A stretch of 64,000 bases of DNA from contig DASQZT010000303.1 of NCBI GenBank assembly GCA_035638575.1, positions 1-64,000 of the forward strand, given 5' to 3'. Made by a program: the position numbers and the translations under genes. Source of the DNA: DASQZT01 sp035638575 (lineage in GTDB: Bacteria > Acidobacteriota > Terriglobia > Bryobacterales > Bryobacteraceae). The first letter of the stretch is position 1. The number at the start of each line of letters is the position of its first letter. The notes under the pieces are model-generated. The model was not told the origin of the DNA. It saw only the letters and a list, made by a program, of their open reading frames with translations, and searched no databases. Positions 49,948 to 58,777 of the stretch are shown here, piece by piece.

Positions 49948-50883
49948 ATGGACTTTCATCAACTCTGGACAATCCTAAGCACGCCGGACAACGTTCCCAT
50001 CGTGCTGCTGCTGTTCGTGGTGCCCTTTTATACGTGGTACGCAATGCGGCAGGCGTTCGCCAACGACCGGCTGATCGCCGAGCTGGAGGCCAATCCGGAG
50101 ATGGCCAAGACGCACCACCGCAAGGTCCAGGCGTGGAAGCCGGGGTGGGCGCGGGAAGTGCATGTGTGGCCCTATCTGCTGCGCATCGAGTTTCTGGCGG
50201 CCATCATCGTCACGGTGATCCTGATGGTATGGTCGATCACGTTGAACGCGCCGCTGGAGGAGCCGTCGAACCCGACCCTCACGATGAACCCGGCGAAGGC
50301 GCCGTGGTACTTCCTCGGATTGCAGGAGATGCTGGTGTACTTCGATCCGTGGATGGCGGGCGTGGTGATGCCGTCGCTGATCATCGTGGGGCTGATCGTG
50401 ATCCCGTACATCGACACCAACCCGCTGGGCAGCGGCTACTACACGTACAAGCAGCGGAAGTTCTCGATCCTGACGTTCATCTTCGGATTCATCGTGCTGT
50501 GGGTCTCGATGATCGTGATCGGCACGCTGATCCGCGGTCCGGGATGGATGTGGTTCTGGCCGGGGACGACGTGGGACCACAACCGGCTGATCTTCGAGGT
50601 GAACCGCGACCTGCCGGACATTTTCGGCATTACGGGGCGCGTGGCCAAGATCATTTTCGGAGCGATCGTCACGGGCCTGTACGGCGTGGGGGCGGGGGTG
50701 CTGATGCACAAGCTGATCACGTGGACGCCGTTTAACCGCAAGATCTACGCCCGCATGAGCGTGCTGCAATACGTGGTCATGCAGACCTTCCTGATCATCA
50801 TGCTGGCGCTGCCGGTGAAGATCCTCATCCGGCTGCTGTTCCGCATCAAGTACATTTGGGTCACTCCCTGGTTCAACATATGA
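49948..50883 (+). CDS. Cytochrome b, C-terminal (subunit IV-like) protein
   Basis: The 311-residue membrane protein begins with a short helix near VPIVLLLFVVPFYTWYA, a soluble loop, and then three to five helices. NPAKAPWYFLGLQEMLVYFDPW stands where bc1/b6f proteins carry the PEWY motif of the quinol-oxidation site; here it reads APWY, a form seen in menaquinol-using complexes. IPYIDTNP follows the family pattern. A C-terminal extension with two further helices (LQYVVMQTFLIIMLALPVKI) goes beyond plant-type subunit IV. The stop overlaps the start of the multihaem cytochrome gene (ATGA). Quinone type is inferred, not shown. Confidence 0.88.
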   Translation: MDFHQLWTILSTPDNVPIVLLLFVVPFYTWYAMRQAFANDRLIAELEANPEMAKTHHRKVQAWKPGWAREVHVWPYLLRIEFLAAIIVTVILMVWSITLNAPLEEPSNPTLTMNPAKAPWYFLGLQEMLVYFDPWMAGVVMPSLIIVGLIVIPYIDTNPLGSGYYTYKQRKFSILTFIFGFIVLWVSMIVIGTLIRGPGWMWFWPGTTWDHNRLIFEVNRDLPDIFGITGRVAKIIFGAIVTGLYGVGAGVLMHKLITWTPFNRKIYARMSVLQYVVMQTFLIIMLALPVKILIRLLFRIKYIWVTPWFNI

Positions 50884-53800
50884 GCGATCAAGACAAGGAT
50901 CCGGTAGTCCATTCTTCCCTGAGCAAGGCGCTGTTCATCTGGTCGACGGTGCTGGTGCTGTCGCTGGTCTGGGGCCTGTGGGACGAGATGTACGGCATAC
51001 GGCCGTGGAAGAGCTACGAGGCGAAGTTCGAGAAGCAATACGGCAAGTACCTGGCGACGGCGCGGCTGGGCGAGGTGGAGGTCGAGCGTCAGATCAAGGC
51101 ATCGCCCGACTACAAGCGGCTGGACGCCGACATGCAGGCCGCGGAACAGGCCGCCATGCCGCGCGCCAAGGCCATCGACGCGGAGGTGAACGGGGAACTG
51201 GTGCCCAGGATCCTGGCGCTCAACGATCCGTTTCAGGAAGTCCGCAGCCACATCGGCGCGCTGACGTACGAGATCGAGGTATCGGGGAGCGAGAGCCACA
51301 AGGAGTCGTTGCGGCGGCAGATCGAGGAGCTGAGGGCGGAAACTCGCAGCGTCAAACTGCCGGGCGAAGACGCAAAGCAGATGAAGTTCGCCGATATGGA
51401 CCAGCTGCTGAAGGACATGAAGGACCGGAAGGCGCAGCTTCTTCAGGAGCGCGTGGAGCTGATGAAGAAGGCGACCGACCTGCGGGCCGCGCGCGATAAG
51501 TACCTGTCGGACCGCATCGCCGATGTGAGCACCACGACCATCGCCAGCGTGCAGAATTCGCTCTCCAGCTTCGATATCCGCATCCGGCAGATCCACGTGA
51601 AGGACGTGGACCTGGTGGACCGCTGCGAATCGTGCCACCTGGGGACGCGCGAGCCGGTCGTGCTGACCGCCGCCAACATGGGCGGGGAAGCGGTCTTCGC
51701 CAGCCATCCCGACAAGGAGTTGTTGCAGATTCACGACCCCGAGCGCTTCGGCTGCACGCCGTGCCACGGCGGCAATGGCGCGGCGGTTTCGAGCGTCGAA
51801 AAGGCCCACGGATACAACGAGCACTGGCTCTGGCCGCTGCACCACAAGGAGAATATCGACGCGGGGTGCCAGCAGTGCCACAGCCGGGAGATCGTGACCG
51901 AAATGGCCGACACCCTGAACGCCGGGCGAGAGACCTTCCGCCTGCGCGGCTGCATGGGCTGCCACCGGTACGAGGGATTCGACCGCGAGGCCGATGAAAT
52001 TTCGAGCGTCAACCAGCAGATCCGGCAGGACGAGCAGCAGAAGGCCGAGTGGCTGCGGGAGGCGGGCTTCAGCGCGCAGAAAGGCGACCGCACGAAGAAC
52101 AACGACGAGGCGCAGAAGCTGTACCAGCTCTCCAACGACCTGAAGGTGCGGTCGAGCGGCCTGGATGCCAAGATCGAACAGCTCGACATGCGGTCGCACG
52201 AGCTGGTGCGGGAAGTCAAGAAGGTCGGGCCGAGCCTGAAGGAAGTGCGGGTAAAGCTGCGCAAGGAGTGGATCCCGGTGTGGCTGAAGGATCCGCACCA
52301 GTGGCGCGAGGGCACCAAGATGCCGACGTTCCGGCTGGACGACGACGAGATCCGCGCGATCGCGGCGTTTATCTGGCAATCGGGCGTGCCGGGCCAGTTG
52401 CCGCAGCAGAAGCCGGGCGATCCGGAAAAGGGGCGCGAGGCGTTCGAGACGCGCGGCTGCATGGCCTGCCACTCGATGGGCGAGGGCGGGCAGAAACAGG
52501 GCGGAACGTTCGCGGCGAACTTGAGCCGCGAGGGCGAGAAGGCCAATTACGATTACCTGGTGCGCTGGGTGCACAACCCGCGGCAGCGCACCGCGCCGTA
52601 CTGCACGTTCGAGAAGAAGGACCTGACGGCGGAGGACTACCAGAAGCACGGAGTGCCGTACGTGTTCGACCTGGATCACAGCAAGTGCCCCAACGACGGG
52701 CACGAGCTGCAGGTTCAGCAGATGACGCCCATGCCCAGCCTGCGGCTCACCGAGGACGAGGCGCGCGATATCGCCAGCTACCTGATGACGCGCAAGCACG
52801 ACAACGCCTCGTATGCGGGCGCGGCTTTCCTGGACGATCCGGGCCTGAAGAACCGGGGCCTGTCGCTGGTGCGGTTCTACGGCTGCGCGGCGTGCCACGA
52901 GATATCGGGGTTGGAAGAAGAGCAGCGCATCGGCACGGAGCTGACCAAGGAAGGGTCGAAGCCCATCGAGCGGCTGGATTTCGCGCTGCTGGGCCACAAG
53001 GCCGAGGCGGAGGGCTGGTACACGCACAAGGGATTTTTCGAGCACAAGCTGGAGAATCCCGCGGTGTACGACCAGGGCAAAGAGAAGGCCAAGCAGGACC
53101 GGCTGAAGATGCCGAATTTCAACCTCTCGAAGCCCGAGATCGACGCGGTCACGACGTTTCTGGAGGGCTCGGTGGACGCCACGGTTCCGCCGCGCTACTT
53201 CTACCAGCCGGCGGACCAGCGGCAGGACATCATCGACGGCTGGTGGGTGGTGCGCAAGTACAACTGCATGGGATGCCACCGCGTGCACGTGGGGCAGACC
53301 ACCACTTTCGACACGCTGGCGCGGTACCAGGATCCGGACTGGAAAGACCAGAAGCCACCCACGCTGATCGGCGAAGGGGGGCGGGTGAATCCCGACTGGC
53401 TGATGCGATTCCTGGGCAATCCCTCGTTGAGTGAAACCGACACGAATCGCGACGGGGTCCGGCAGTATCTAAAAGTACGGATGCCGACCTTCAGCTTCTC
53501 GAACGGCGAACTGCGCAAGCTGGTGCGGTTCTTCGCGGCGCTGTCTTCGCAGGCGGAGCCGTTCATCCAGACCAAGACCGATCCGCTGTCGGACGAGGAA
53601 CGCACCATGGCGCGGCAACTTTTCTCGAGCGAGGGCGCGCCGTGCCTGAAGTGCCACATGACGGGCGATCCGAAGCACGACGCCAAGGCGACGGCGCCGA
53701 ACTTCACGGTGGCGAAGGACCGGCTGCAGCCGGGTTGGACGAAGCGCTGGATTCTGGACCCGGCCACGATGAGTCCCGGTACGGCCATGCCCTCGGGTCT

Positions 53801-53966
53801 TTTCCGGCACGACGAGAGCCGGTGGGTTTTCGCCGGGCCGGTGCCGGCCAGTTTCAACGGATACCAGAAGGACCATGCGGATCTGCTGGTGAGGTACATG
53901 TTCCAGTTCACGCCGGAGGAGTTGAACCGGCTGCGCGCGAGCGCGGGCTCCGGCGCGGGAAGATAG
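50880..53966 (+). CDS. Membrane-anchored octahaem cytochrome c of the bc-type complex
   Basis: The 1028-residue protein has an N-terminal membrane anchor (about 18-36) and no cleavable signal. A long coiled-coil region (about 70-235, with LRRQIEELRAETRS) follows. Eight CxxCH haem c sites are present at about residues 249, 291, 330, 357 (CESCH, CTPCH, CQQCH, CMGCH) and 526, 669, 795, 921 (CMACH, CAACH, CMGCH, CLKCH). Between them are monohaem cytochrome c-like folds with MPTFRLDDDEIRAIAAFI-type ends. It sits where cytochrome c1 would be and is coupled to the subunit IV gene. It probably accepts electrons from the Rieske protein and wires them to an oxidase or soluble carrier. Confidence 0.85.
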   Translation: MSDQDKDPVVHSSLSKALFIWSTVLVLSLVWGLWDEMYGIRPWKSYEAKFEKQYGKYLATARLGEVEVERQIKASPDYKRLDADMQAAEQAAMPRAKAIDAEVNGELVPRILALNDPFQEVRSHIGALTYEIEVSGSESHKESLRRQIEELRAETRSVKLPGEDAKQMKFADMDQLLKDMKDRKAQLLQERVELMKKATDLRAARDKYLSDRIADVSTTTIASVQNSLSSFDIRIRQIHVKDVDLVDRCESCHLGTREPVVLTAANMGGEAVFASHPDKELLQIHDPERFGCTPCHGGNGAAVSSVEKAHGYNEHWLWPLHHKENIDAGCQQCHSREIVTEMADTLNAGRETFRLRGCMGCHRYEGFDREADEISSVNQQIRQDEQQKAEWLREAGFSAQKGDRTKNNDEAQKLYQLSNDLKVRSSGLDAKIEQLDMRSHELVREVKKVGPSLKEVRVKLRKEWIPVWLKDPHQWREGTKMPTFRLDDDEIRAIAAFIWQSGVPGQLPQQKPGDPEKGREAFETRGCMACHSMGEGGQKQGGTFAANLSREGEKANYDYLVRWVHNPRQRTAPYCTFEKKDLTAEDYQKHGVPYVFDLDHSKCPNDGHELQVQQMTPMPSLRLTEDEARDIASYLMTRKHDNASYAGAAFLDDPGLKNRGLSLVRFYGCAACHEISGLEEEQRIGTELTKEGSKPIERLDFALLGHKAEAEGWYTHKGFFEHKLENPAVYDQGKEKAKQDRLKMPNFNLSKPEIDAVTTFLEGSVDATVPPRYFYQPADQRQDIIDGWWVVRKYNCMGCHRVHVGQTTTFDTLARYQDPDWKDQKPPTLIGEGGRVNPDWLMRFLGNPSLSETDTNRDGVRQYLKVRMPTFSFSNGELRKLVRFFAALSSQAEPFIQTKTDPLSDEERTMARQLFSSEGAPCLKCHMTGDPKHDAKATAPNFTVAKDRLQPGWTKRWILDPATMSPGTAMPSGLFRHDESRWVFAGPVPASFNGYQKDHADLLVRYMFQFTPEELNRLRASAGSGAGR

Positions 53967-53970
53967 AGCG

Positions 53971-53986
53971 GGCAGGCCAGGAGGCC
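53971..53986 (+). repeat. Short palindrome between the octahaem cytochrome and lipoprotein genes
   Basis: CAGGCC-AGGA-GGCCTG forms a perfect six-base stem with a four-base loop, five bases after the cytochrome stop. There is no T-run, so it looks like a transcript-stabilising or attenuating hairpin rather than a full terminator. Confidence 0.5.
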
Positions 53987-54015
53987 TGTCCCACTGAGGA
54001 GGCGTTCAAAAAGCA

Positions 54016-54795
54016 ATGAAGAAGATTTGGATCGGAGTTAGTCTGGCCTGCGCGTTGACGCTGGCCGGTTGCGGCGGAGGAGAGAACAAGGAAGCGCCCA
54101 AGGCAGCCGAGGGCACCCCGGCCGCGGGGGGGGCGGCGATGCCGGACGAGGCCAACGGCGCCACGGTCACGGGCAAGGTGGTGTTGGACGGGGCCAAGCC
54201 GGTGATGAAGGCTCTGGACATGTCGGCGACTCCGTTCTGCGAGCGGGCCCACCAGGGGAGCGCGGCGAAGTCCGAGGAAGTGGTGGTGAACAGCAACGGG
54301 ACGCTGAAGAACGCGTTCGTGTGGATCAAGTCGGGCTTGCCCGACAAGCAGTGGGCGGTGCCCACGACGGCGGTGACGCTGGATCAGAACGGCTGCCAGT
54401 ACAAGCCGCACGTGATCGGGGTGATGACCGGCCAGAACATCGACATCAAGACCAGCGACCAGACCAATCACAACATTCACCCGATGCCCAAGATCAACCA
54501 GGAGTTCAACGAGTCGCAGCCGCCGGGCTCGGAGGACAAGATGAAGAGCTTTCCGCGTGAGGAGGTCATGATCCCGGTGAAGTGCAACGTGCATCCGTGG
54601 ATGCGGTCGTACATCGGGGTGGTGTCGCATCCGTTCTTCGCGGTGACGGGCGACGACGGAACGTTTACAATCAAGGGTCTGCCTCCGGGGACCTACACGA
54701 TTCAGGTCTGGCAGGAGAAGTACGGCACGCAGGACCAGCAGATCACGGTGGGGGCGAAGGAAAGCAAGACGGCGGATTTCACGTTCAAGGGGTAG
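54016..54795 (+). CDS. Cupredoxin-like lipoprotein with C-terminal carboxypeptidase-regulatory fold
   Basis: The 259-residue protein has a lipoprotein signal peptide (lipobox LAGC, Cys19) and a short disordered linker. A middle domain (about 50-195) contains NHNIHPMPK and VKCNVHPWM: one upstream His plus Cys-x-x-His-x-x-Met resembles a type I copper site. The C-terminal ~60 residues (DDGTFTIKGLPPGTYTIQVW) form a carboxypeptidase-regulatory-like sandwich. Extracytoplasmic copper or electron-transfer function is likely. It follows the octahaem cytochrome by 49 bases and precedes haem A synthase, so a role as electron carrier or copper donor to an oxidase fits the context but is inferred. Confidence 0.8.
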   Translation: MKKIWIGVSLACALTLAGCGGGENKEAPKAAEGTPAAGGAAMPDEANGATVTGKVVLDGAKPVMKALDMSATPFCERAHQGSAAKSEEVVVNSNGTLKNAFVWIKSGLPDKQWAVPTTAVTLDQNGCQYKPHVIGVMTGQNIDIKTSDQTNHNIHPMPKINQEFNESQPPGSEDKMKSFPREEVMIPVKCNVHPWMRSYIGVVSHPFFAVTGDDGTFTIKGLPPGTYTIQVWQEKYGTQDQQITVGAKESKTADFTFKG

Positions 54796-54813
54796 GGGTA
54801 AGCCCGGTTGGGG

Positions 54814-55602
54814 ATGCATCTAATAACTGAGGGGAGTGTGGGGCTGCGCCGCTTCTCGGCGGTGGTGGCCGTGTGCACGTTGCTGCTGGTGATCGCGGGC
54901 GGCCTGGTCACCAGCAACGACGCGGCGTTGTCGATTCCCGATTGGCCGCTGGCTTATGGGAAACTGGTGCCGCCTCTCGAGGGCGGCATTCGTCTCGAGT
55001 TCGCGCATCGGGTGCTGGCGGCGGTGGTGGCGATGCTGACGGTGGCGCTGGCGGTGTGGGTGCGCCGGCCTATCGCCTGGTTCGCGTTCGCCGCCGTGGC
55101 CGCACAGGCCGTTCTGGGCGGACTGATGGTCAAGCTGCTTGATCCCAAGGCGCTGGCGATTGCCCACGCGTGCCTGGCGCAGTTGTGTTTCGGATTGGTG
55201 GTGGCGGTCAACCGCTCGCTAACGGCCGCGGCTCAGAAACTGAACCCTGCCGCGGCCGCCGTTTTCGGCGCGGCGATCCTCGGGGCGGCGGTGCGGCATG
55301 AGGCGATGGGGGTGATTCCGCACATCGCAGGAGCGGCGGCGGCGACCCTGGTGGTACTGTGGGCGGCCGCCCAGGCATACACGCGGCACATGGAAGATGC
55401 CGCGCTGCGGCGGCCGGCGATGCTGCTGCTGGGGCTGACCATGGTCCAGATTTTTCTGGGCATCGGCGCATACGTAGGCCGCATGGCCAACGCCGAAGCG
55501 CCGCAACCCATGCCGATGATGATCTGGTTTACCGTGGCGCATGTCGCGGTGGGCTCGCTGGTTTTCGGGACCGCGATTGCCGGAGGAATGGTAGCCGCCT
55601 GA
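54814..55602 (+). CDS. ctaA: Haem A synthase (CtaA/COX15 family)
   Basis: The 262-residue protein has about eight membrane helices. The start region GGLVTSNDAALSIPDWPLAYG, with the following LEFAHRVLAA, is the signature first half: the His in EFAHR is a conserved haem ligand. AIAHACLAQLCFG gives the second His, and the second half repeats this pattern with RHEAMGVIPH and FTVAHVAVGS. The enzyme oxidises haem O to haem A for aa3-type oxidases. The ATG at 54814 is taken over an in-frame TTG two codons earlier. The stop overlaps the start of ctaB, its metabolic predecessor. Confidence 0.9.
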   Translation: MHLITEGSVGLRRFSAVVAVCTLLLVIAGGLVTSNDAALSIPDWPLAYGKLVPPLEGGIRLEFAHRVLAAVVAMLTVALAVWVRRPIAWFAFAAVAAQAVLGGLMVKLLDPKALAIAHACLAQLCFGLVVAVNRSLTAAAQKLNPAAAAVFGAAILGAAVRHEAMGVIPHIAGAAAATLVVLWAAAQAYTRHMEDAALRRPAMLLLGLTMVQIFLGIGAYVGRMANAEAPQPMPMMIWFTVAHVAVGSLVFGTAIAGGMVAA

Positions 55603-56474
55603 TGCGCGATTACATCGAATTGACCAAGCCGCGGATCACCTGGCTCATCCTCATGAGCACCGGGATCGGCTACTTCTTCGGGCTGCCGGGCGCGGGCAAC
55701 TGGTGGCAATTCCTGAAGAGCATCCAGTACCTGTCGCTGCTCCACGCCATAGTCGGGACGGCGCTGATCGCGTCGGGGACGGCGGCGCTCAATCAATGGT
55801 ACGAGCGCGAGGCCGATCGCAAAATGCGGCGCACCGCGCGGCGGCCGCTGCCTTCGGGCAGGATGACCGCGCGAAATGCGCTGATGTTCGGGGTGGCGCT
55901 GTCGGTCGCGGGCTTCGCCGAGCTGTGGCTGGGAGTGAACCTGCTTTCGGGGCTGATCGGCGCGTTCACGCTGGCGAGCTACCTGTTCCTGTACACGCCG
56001 ATGAAGCAGCGAACGTGGTGGTCGACCACGGTGGGCGCGGTCCCGGGGGCCATGCCACCGATGATCGGGTATGCGGCGGCGGCGGGCACGTTGACGCGCG
56101 AATCGTGGGTGCTGTTCGCGATCCTGTTCCTGTGGCAGTTCCCGCATTTCTACTCCATCGCGTGGATGTACAAAGAGGACTACGCGCGCGCGGGGATCCG
56201 GATGCTGCCGGTGGTGGAGCCGGACTGCCGATCGACGGCGCGGCAGATCGTGCTCTACGGGATAGCTCTGATTCCGGTGAGCCTGGTGCCCGGCATCCTG
56301 GGAATGTCGGGGCGCATCTACCTGATAGGGGCTTTGCTGCTGGGGCTGTGGTTTCTGTACTCGGGCGTGCGGGTGGCGCTCGAGCGCAGCATGCTTCGCG
56401 CCCGTAATGTTCTGATGACTTCGGTGCTTTACCTTCCGCTCATCTACGGGCTTATGCTCATAGACCGGTTATGA
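55602..56474 (+). CDS. ctaB: Haem O synthase (protohaem IX farnesyltransferase, UbiA family)
   Basis: The 290-residue membrane prenyltransferase carries both Asp-rich motifs: NQWYEREADRKMRRTARRPL (residues ~64-83) and a second YKEDYARAGIRMLPVV. It starts with DYIELTKPRITWLILMST, the standard N-terminus, and has about nine membrane helices. It attaches farnesyl to haem B to give haem O, the substrate of CtaA. It overlaps ctaA by one base and its stop overlaps the Uma2-type gene by four, giving a compact transcript. Together with the SCO and DUF420 genes nearby it points to assembly of a haem-copper oxidase encoded elsewhere. Confidence 0.93.
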   Translation: MRDYIELTKPRITWLILMSTGIGYFFGLPGAGNWWQFLKSIQYLSLLHAIVGTALIASGTAALNQWYEREADRKMRRTARRPLPSGRMTARNALMFGVALSVAGFAELWLGVNLLSGLIGAFTLASYLFLYTPMKQRTWWSTTVGAVPGAMPPMIGYAAAAGTLTRESWVLFAILFLWQFPHFYSIAWMYKEDYARAGIRMLPVVEPDCRSTARQIVLYGIALIPVSLVPGILGMSGRIYLIGALLLGLWFLYSGVRVALERSMLRARNVLMTSVLYLPLIYGLMLIDRL

Positions 56475-57037
56475 TGGACGCAGGGAGTCTTGCCGTGAGC
56501 GTCCAAGCCGGAACGATGACCTTCGATGAATTCGAGAAGCTGGCCGACCCGCCAACGGGCCATTACGAATTGCATCATGGGCAGCTCGTCTTCATGCCAC
56601 CACGCAAGAAAATCCACGTGAAGATCCAACAAGCCCTGTTTGATCGGCTTGCGCCACTGCTCGGTGGCCTGGGATTTATCACCAACGAACTGCCTTTTCG
56701 ACCAGCACCGGAGTACGAGTCGTGGGTTGCCGATATTGGCTTTGTCCTCCAGAAGCGATGGGACAACGACGATAACGACTACTTCCTTGGCGCGCCGGAC
56801 ATTGTGATCGAGGTTCTATCGAGGAGCAACACGATGGATGAGATCCTGGACCGCCAGGACATTTGCCTCGCCAGCGGGTGCGTGGCATTTTGGACAGTTG
56901 ATCCCAAACGGCAGACCATCATGGTGACGACGCCGGATCGCAGGACCGTCACGTTTGGCCGTGACGAGATGGCGCCGTTGCCCGAGCCTTACCAGGGCGC
57001 CATCGAACTTCGGGCGATCTTCCCCGCGAGCTCGTAG
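56471..57037 (+). CDS. Uma2-family putative restriction endonuclease (DUF820)
   Basis: The 188-residue protein shows the Uma2 pattern: MTFDEFEKLAD, GHYELHHGQLVFMP, a middle WVADIGFVL strand, and the PD-(D/E)xK-like core APDIVIEVLSRSN with Asp and Glu. The family has a nuclease-like fold; its natural function is not established, and copies are very numerous in some phyla. The start overlaps the ctaB stop (ATGA), although the next gene starts 99 bases later. Base composition is visibly lower in GC than the respiratory genes around it, which suggests recent insertion. It is read as a mobile accessory gene embedded in a respiratory operon. Confidence 0.85.
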   Translation: MMDAGSLAVSVQAGTMTFDEFEKLADPPTGHYELHHGQLVFMPPRKKIHVKIQQALFDRLAPLLGGLGFITNELPFRPAPEYESWVADIGFVLQKRWDNDDNDYFLGAPDIVIEVLSRSNTMDEILDRQDICLASGCVAFWTVDPKRQTIMVTTPDRRTVTFGRDEMAPLPEPYQGAIELRAIFPASS

Positions 57038-57135
57038 CGCGCATAAGTCATTCCCGGTACGCTGCACATCGAAAGTAGAAGCACTTTAGCGTAAGTGGCC
57101 GACATCATGTACCCTGAAAAAGATAGGCCCGGTTT

Positions 57136-58044
57136 GTGATCCAAGTTCAGAACCTGACGCATCGTTACGGCGACCGATCCGCGCTCTCTCACGTTTCCTT
57201 CGAAGTGAAGAAGGGCGAAATCTTCGGCCTGCTGGGGCCGAACGGCGGCGGAAAATCCACGCTGTTCCGCATTCTGGCCACCATGATGGTTCCCACCGAA
57301 GGCAGCGCGGCGATCGCGGGCTGCGACGTGGAGCGCGATGCGGCGGAGGTGCGGCGGCGCGTGGGCGTGGTGTTCCAGACGCAGAGCCTGGACAAAGCGC
57401 TGACGGTGGAAGAGAACCTGCGCGCGCAGGGCCATCTGCACGGGCTCAGCGGTGCGGTGCTGCGCGAGCGGATGGGGGACGCGATGGAGCGGCTGGGCCT
57501 GGCGGACCGGCGCAAGGACCTGGTGGAGACGCTTTCGGGAGGGCTGCGGCGGCGGGTGGAGATCGCCAAGGCGCTGCTGCACCGGCCGCAGGTTTTGCTG
57601 ATGGACGAGGCGTCGACGGGCCTCGATCCGGCGGCGCGGCGCGATCTTTCGCGCAACGTGGCGAGCCTGCGCGACAACCAGGGCGTCACCATTTTGCTGA
57701 CCACCCACATTTTGGAAGAGGCCGACCGTTGCGACCGGCTGGCGCTGCTGCACCAGGGCAAGATCGTCAAGCAGGGCAGCCCGGGCGAGTTGCGCTCGGG
57801 CATCGGCGGGGACGTGGTGGTGCTGGAGACGGGCGATCCGGCAGCGCTGGCGGGGGGCATCGCGCAGCGCTTCGGCGCGCAGCCCACGCTCATGGACGGG
57901 CAGGTGCGGGTGGAGATCGAAAACGGGCACCGCTTCATCGCGGAGGTGGTGGAGGCCTTTCCCGGCGCCGTGGATTCGGTGCGCCTGAACAAGCCCACGC
58001 TGGAGGACGTATTCGTACACGAAACGGGAGCATCCATTGAGTAG
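57136..58044 (+). CDS. ABC transporter ATP-binding protein
   Basis: The 302-residue ATPase starts at GTG 57136. Walker A is GPNGGGKST (34-42), the signature LSGGLRRR lies near 134-141 and Walker B VLLMDEAS near 155-162, with the switch His in TTHILEEADRC. The ~80-residue C-terminal extension after the ATPase core (GDVVVLETGDP...) is typical of DrrA/CcmA-type exporters. It overlaps the permease gene by eight bases. In this respiratory neighbourhood the pair may export a factor needed for oxidase assembly, as similarly placed ABC-2 pairs do in other cta clusters; the cargo is unknown. Confidence 0.92.
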   Translation: MIQVQNLTHRYGDRSALSHVSFEVKKGEIFGLLGPNGGGKSTLFRILATMMVPTEGSAAIAGCDVERDAAEVRRRVGVVFQTQSLDKALTVEENLRAQGHLHGLSGAVLRERMGDAMERLGLADRRKDLVETLSGGLRRRVEIAKALLHRPQVLLMDEASTGLDPAARRDLSRNVASLRDNQGVTILLTTHILEEADRCDRLALLHQGKIVKQGSPGELRSGIGGDVVVLETGDPAALAGGIAQRFGAQPTLMDGQVRVEIENGHRFIAEVVEAFPGAVDSVRLNKPTLEDVFVHETGASIE

Positions 58045-58777
58045 CTTTTTTCTTCCGGCCGCCACACTGTGGCAACGCGAGCTGGTGCGATTCTGGCGCC
58101 AGAAGAGCCGCGTGCTGGGAGTGGTGGCGTCGCCGCTGGTTTTCTGGCTGCTGATCGGTTACGGGTCGAACGACCTGGCGCGATTCTACTCGGGCGCGCT
58201 GGTTTTGACGGTGATGTTTTCGGCGATCTTCTCAACCATCTCGATCATCGAAGACCGGCGGGAGGGGTTTCTGCTTTCGATGCTGGTTTCGCCGGCGCCG
58301 CGCAGCAGCCTGGTGCTGGGCAAGATCCTGGGCTCGGCGACGCTGGCGTGGATCCAGGGACTCATCTTTCTGTGCTTCGCGCCGCTGGCGGGGGTGCGGA
58401 TCGGCGCGATCGAACTCGTGCCGGTGGCGGCGGCGATTTTTCTGATCTCGTTCACGCTCACGGGTCTCGGGTTTGTGATCGCCTGGAGGATGGAATCCAC
58501 CGCGGGGTTTCACGCCATCATGAACCTGCTGCTGGTGCCGATGTGGATGGTGTCGGGGTCGCTGTTTCCGATGGCCACGGCGCACGGATGGGTGAAGGCC
58601 ATCATGTGGGTCAACCCGCTGACGTACTCGATCGCGCTGATGAACCACACGCTGCGCCTTCCGAACGCGGCGCCGGGAGAGATGGAAAGCCTGGCGGTGA
58701 CGGCCGTGTTCGGGCTGGTGCTGCTGCTGGCCTGCGGGCTGATGGCGGCGCAGAAAGCGACTCGCAGCGCGGCATGA
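58037..58777 (+). CDS. ABC-2 type transporter permease
   Basis: The 246-residue membrane protein starts at TTG 58037 inside the ATPase gene. It has six predicted helices: VASPLVFWLLIGYGS, then LVLTVMFSAIFSTISIIEDR, LAWIQGLIFLCF, LVPVAAAIFLISFTLTGLGF, IMNLLLVPMWMVSGSLFP and VFGLVLLLACGLMAA. The EDRREGFLLSMLVSPAPR loop after the second helix is the family's coupling-region signature. It pairs with the ATPase upstream, most likely as a homodimer. Its stop overlaps the SCO gene (ATGA), so ATPase, permease, SCO and DUF420 genes form one unit. Confidence 0.9.
   Translation: MSSFFLPAATLWQRELVRFWRQKSRVLGVVASPLVFWLLIGYGSNDLARFYSGALVLTVMFSAIFSTISIIEDRREGFLLSMLVSPAPRSSLVLGKILGSATLAWIQGLIFLCFAPLAGVRIGAIELVPVAAAIFLISFTLTGLGFVIAWRMESTAGFHAIMNLLLVPMWMVSGSLFPMATAHGWVKAIMWVNPLTYSIALMNHTLRLPNAAPGEMESLAVTAVFGLVLLLACGLMAAQKATRSAA

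Noticed and set aside
50745..53288. A minus-strand frame of about 850 codons opposite the octahaem cytochrome
   Set aside because: Composition is antisense-like; eight CxxCH sites fix the coding strand as plus.
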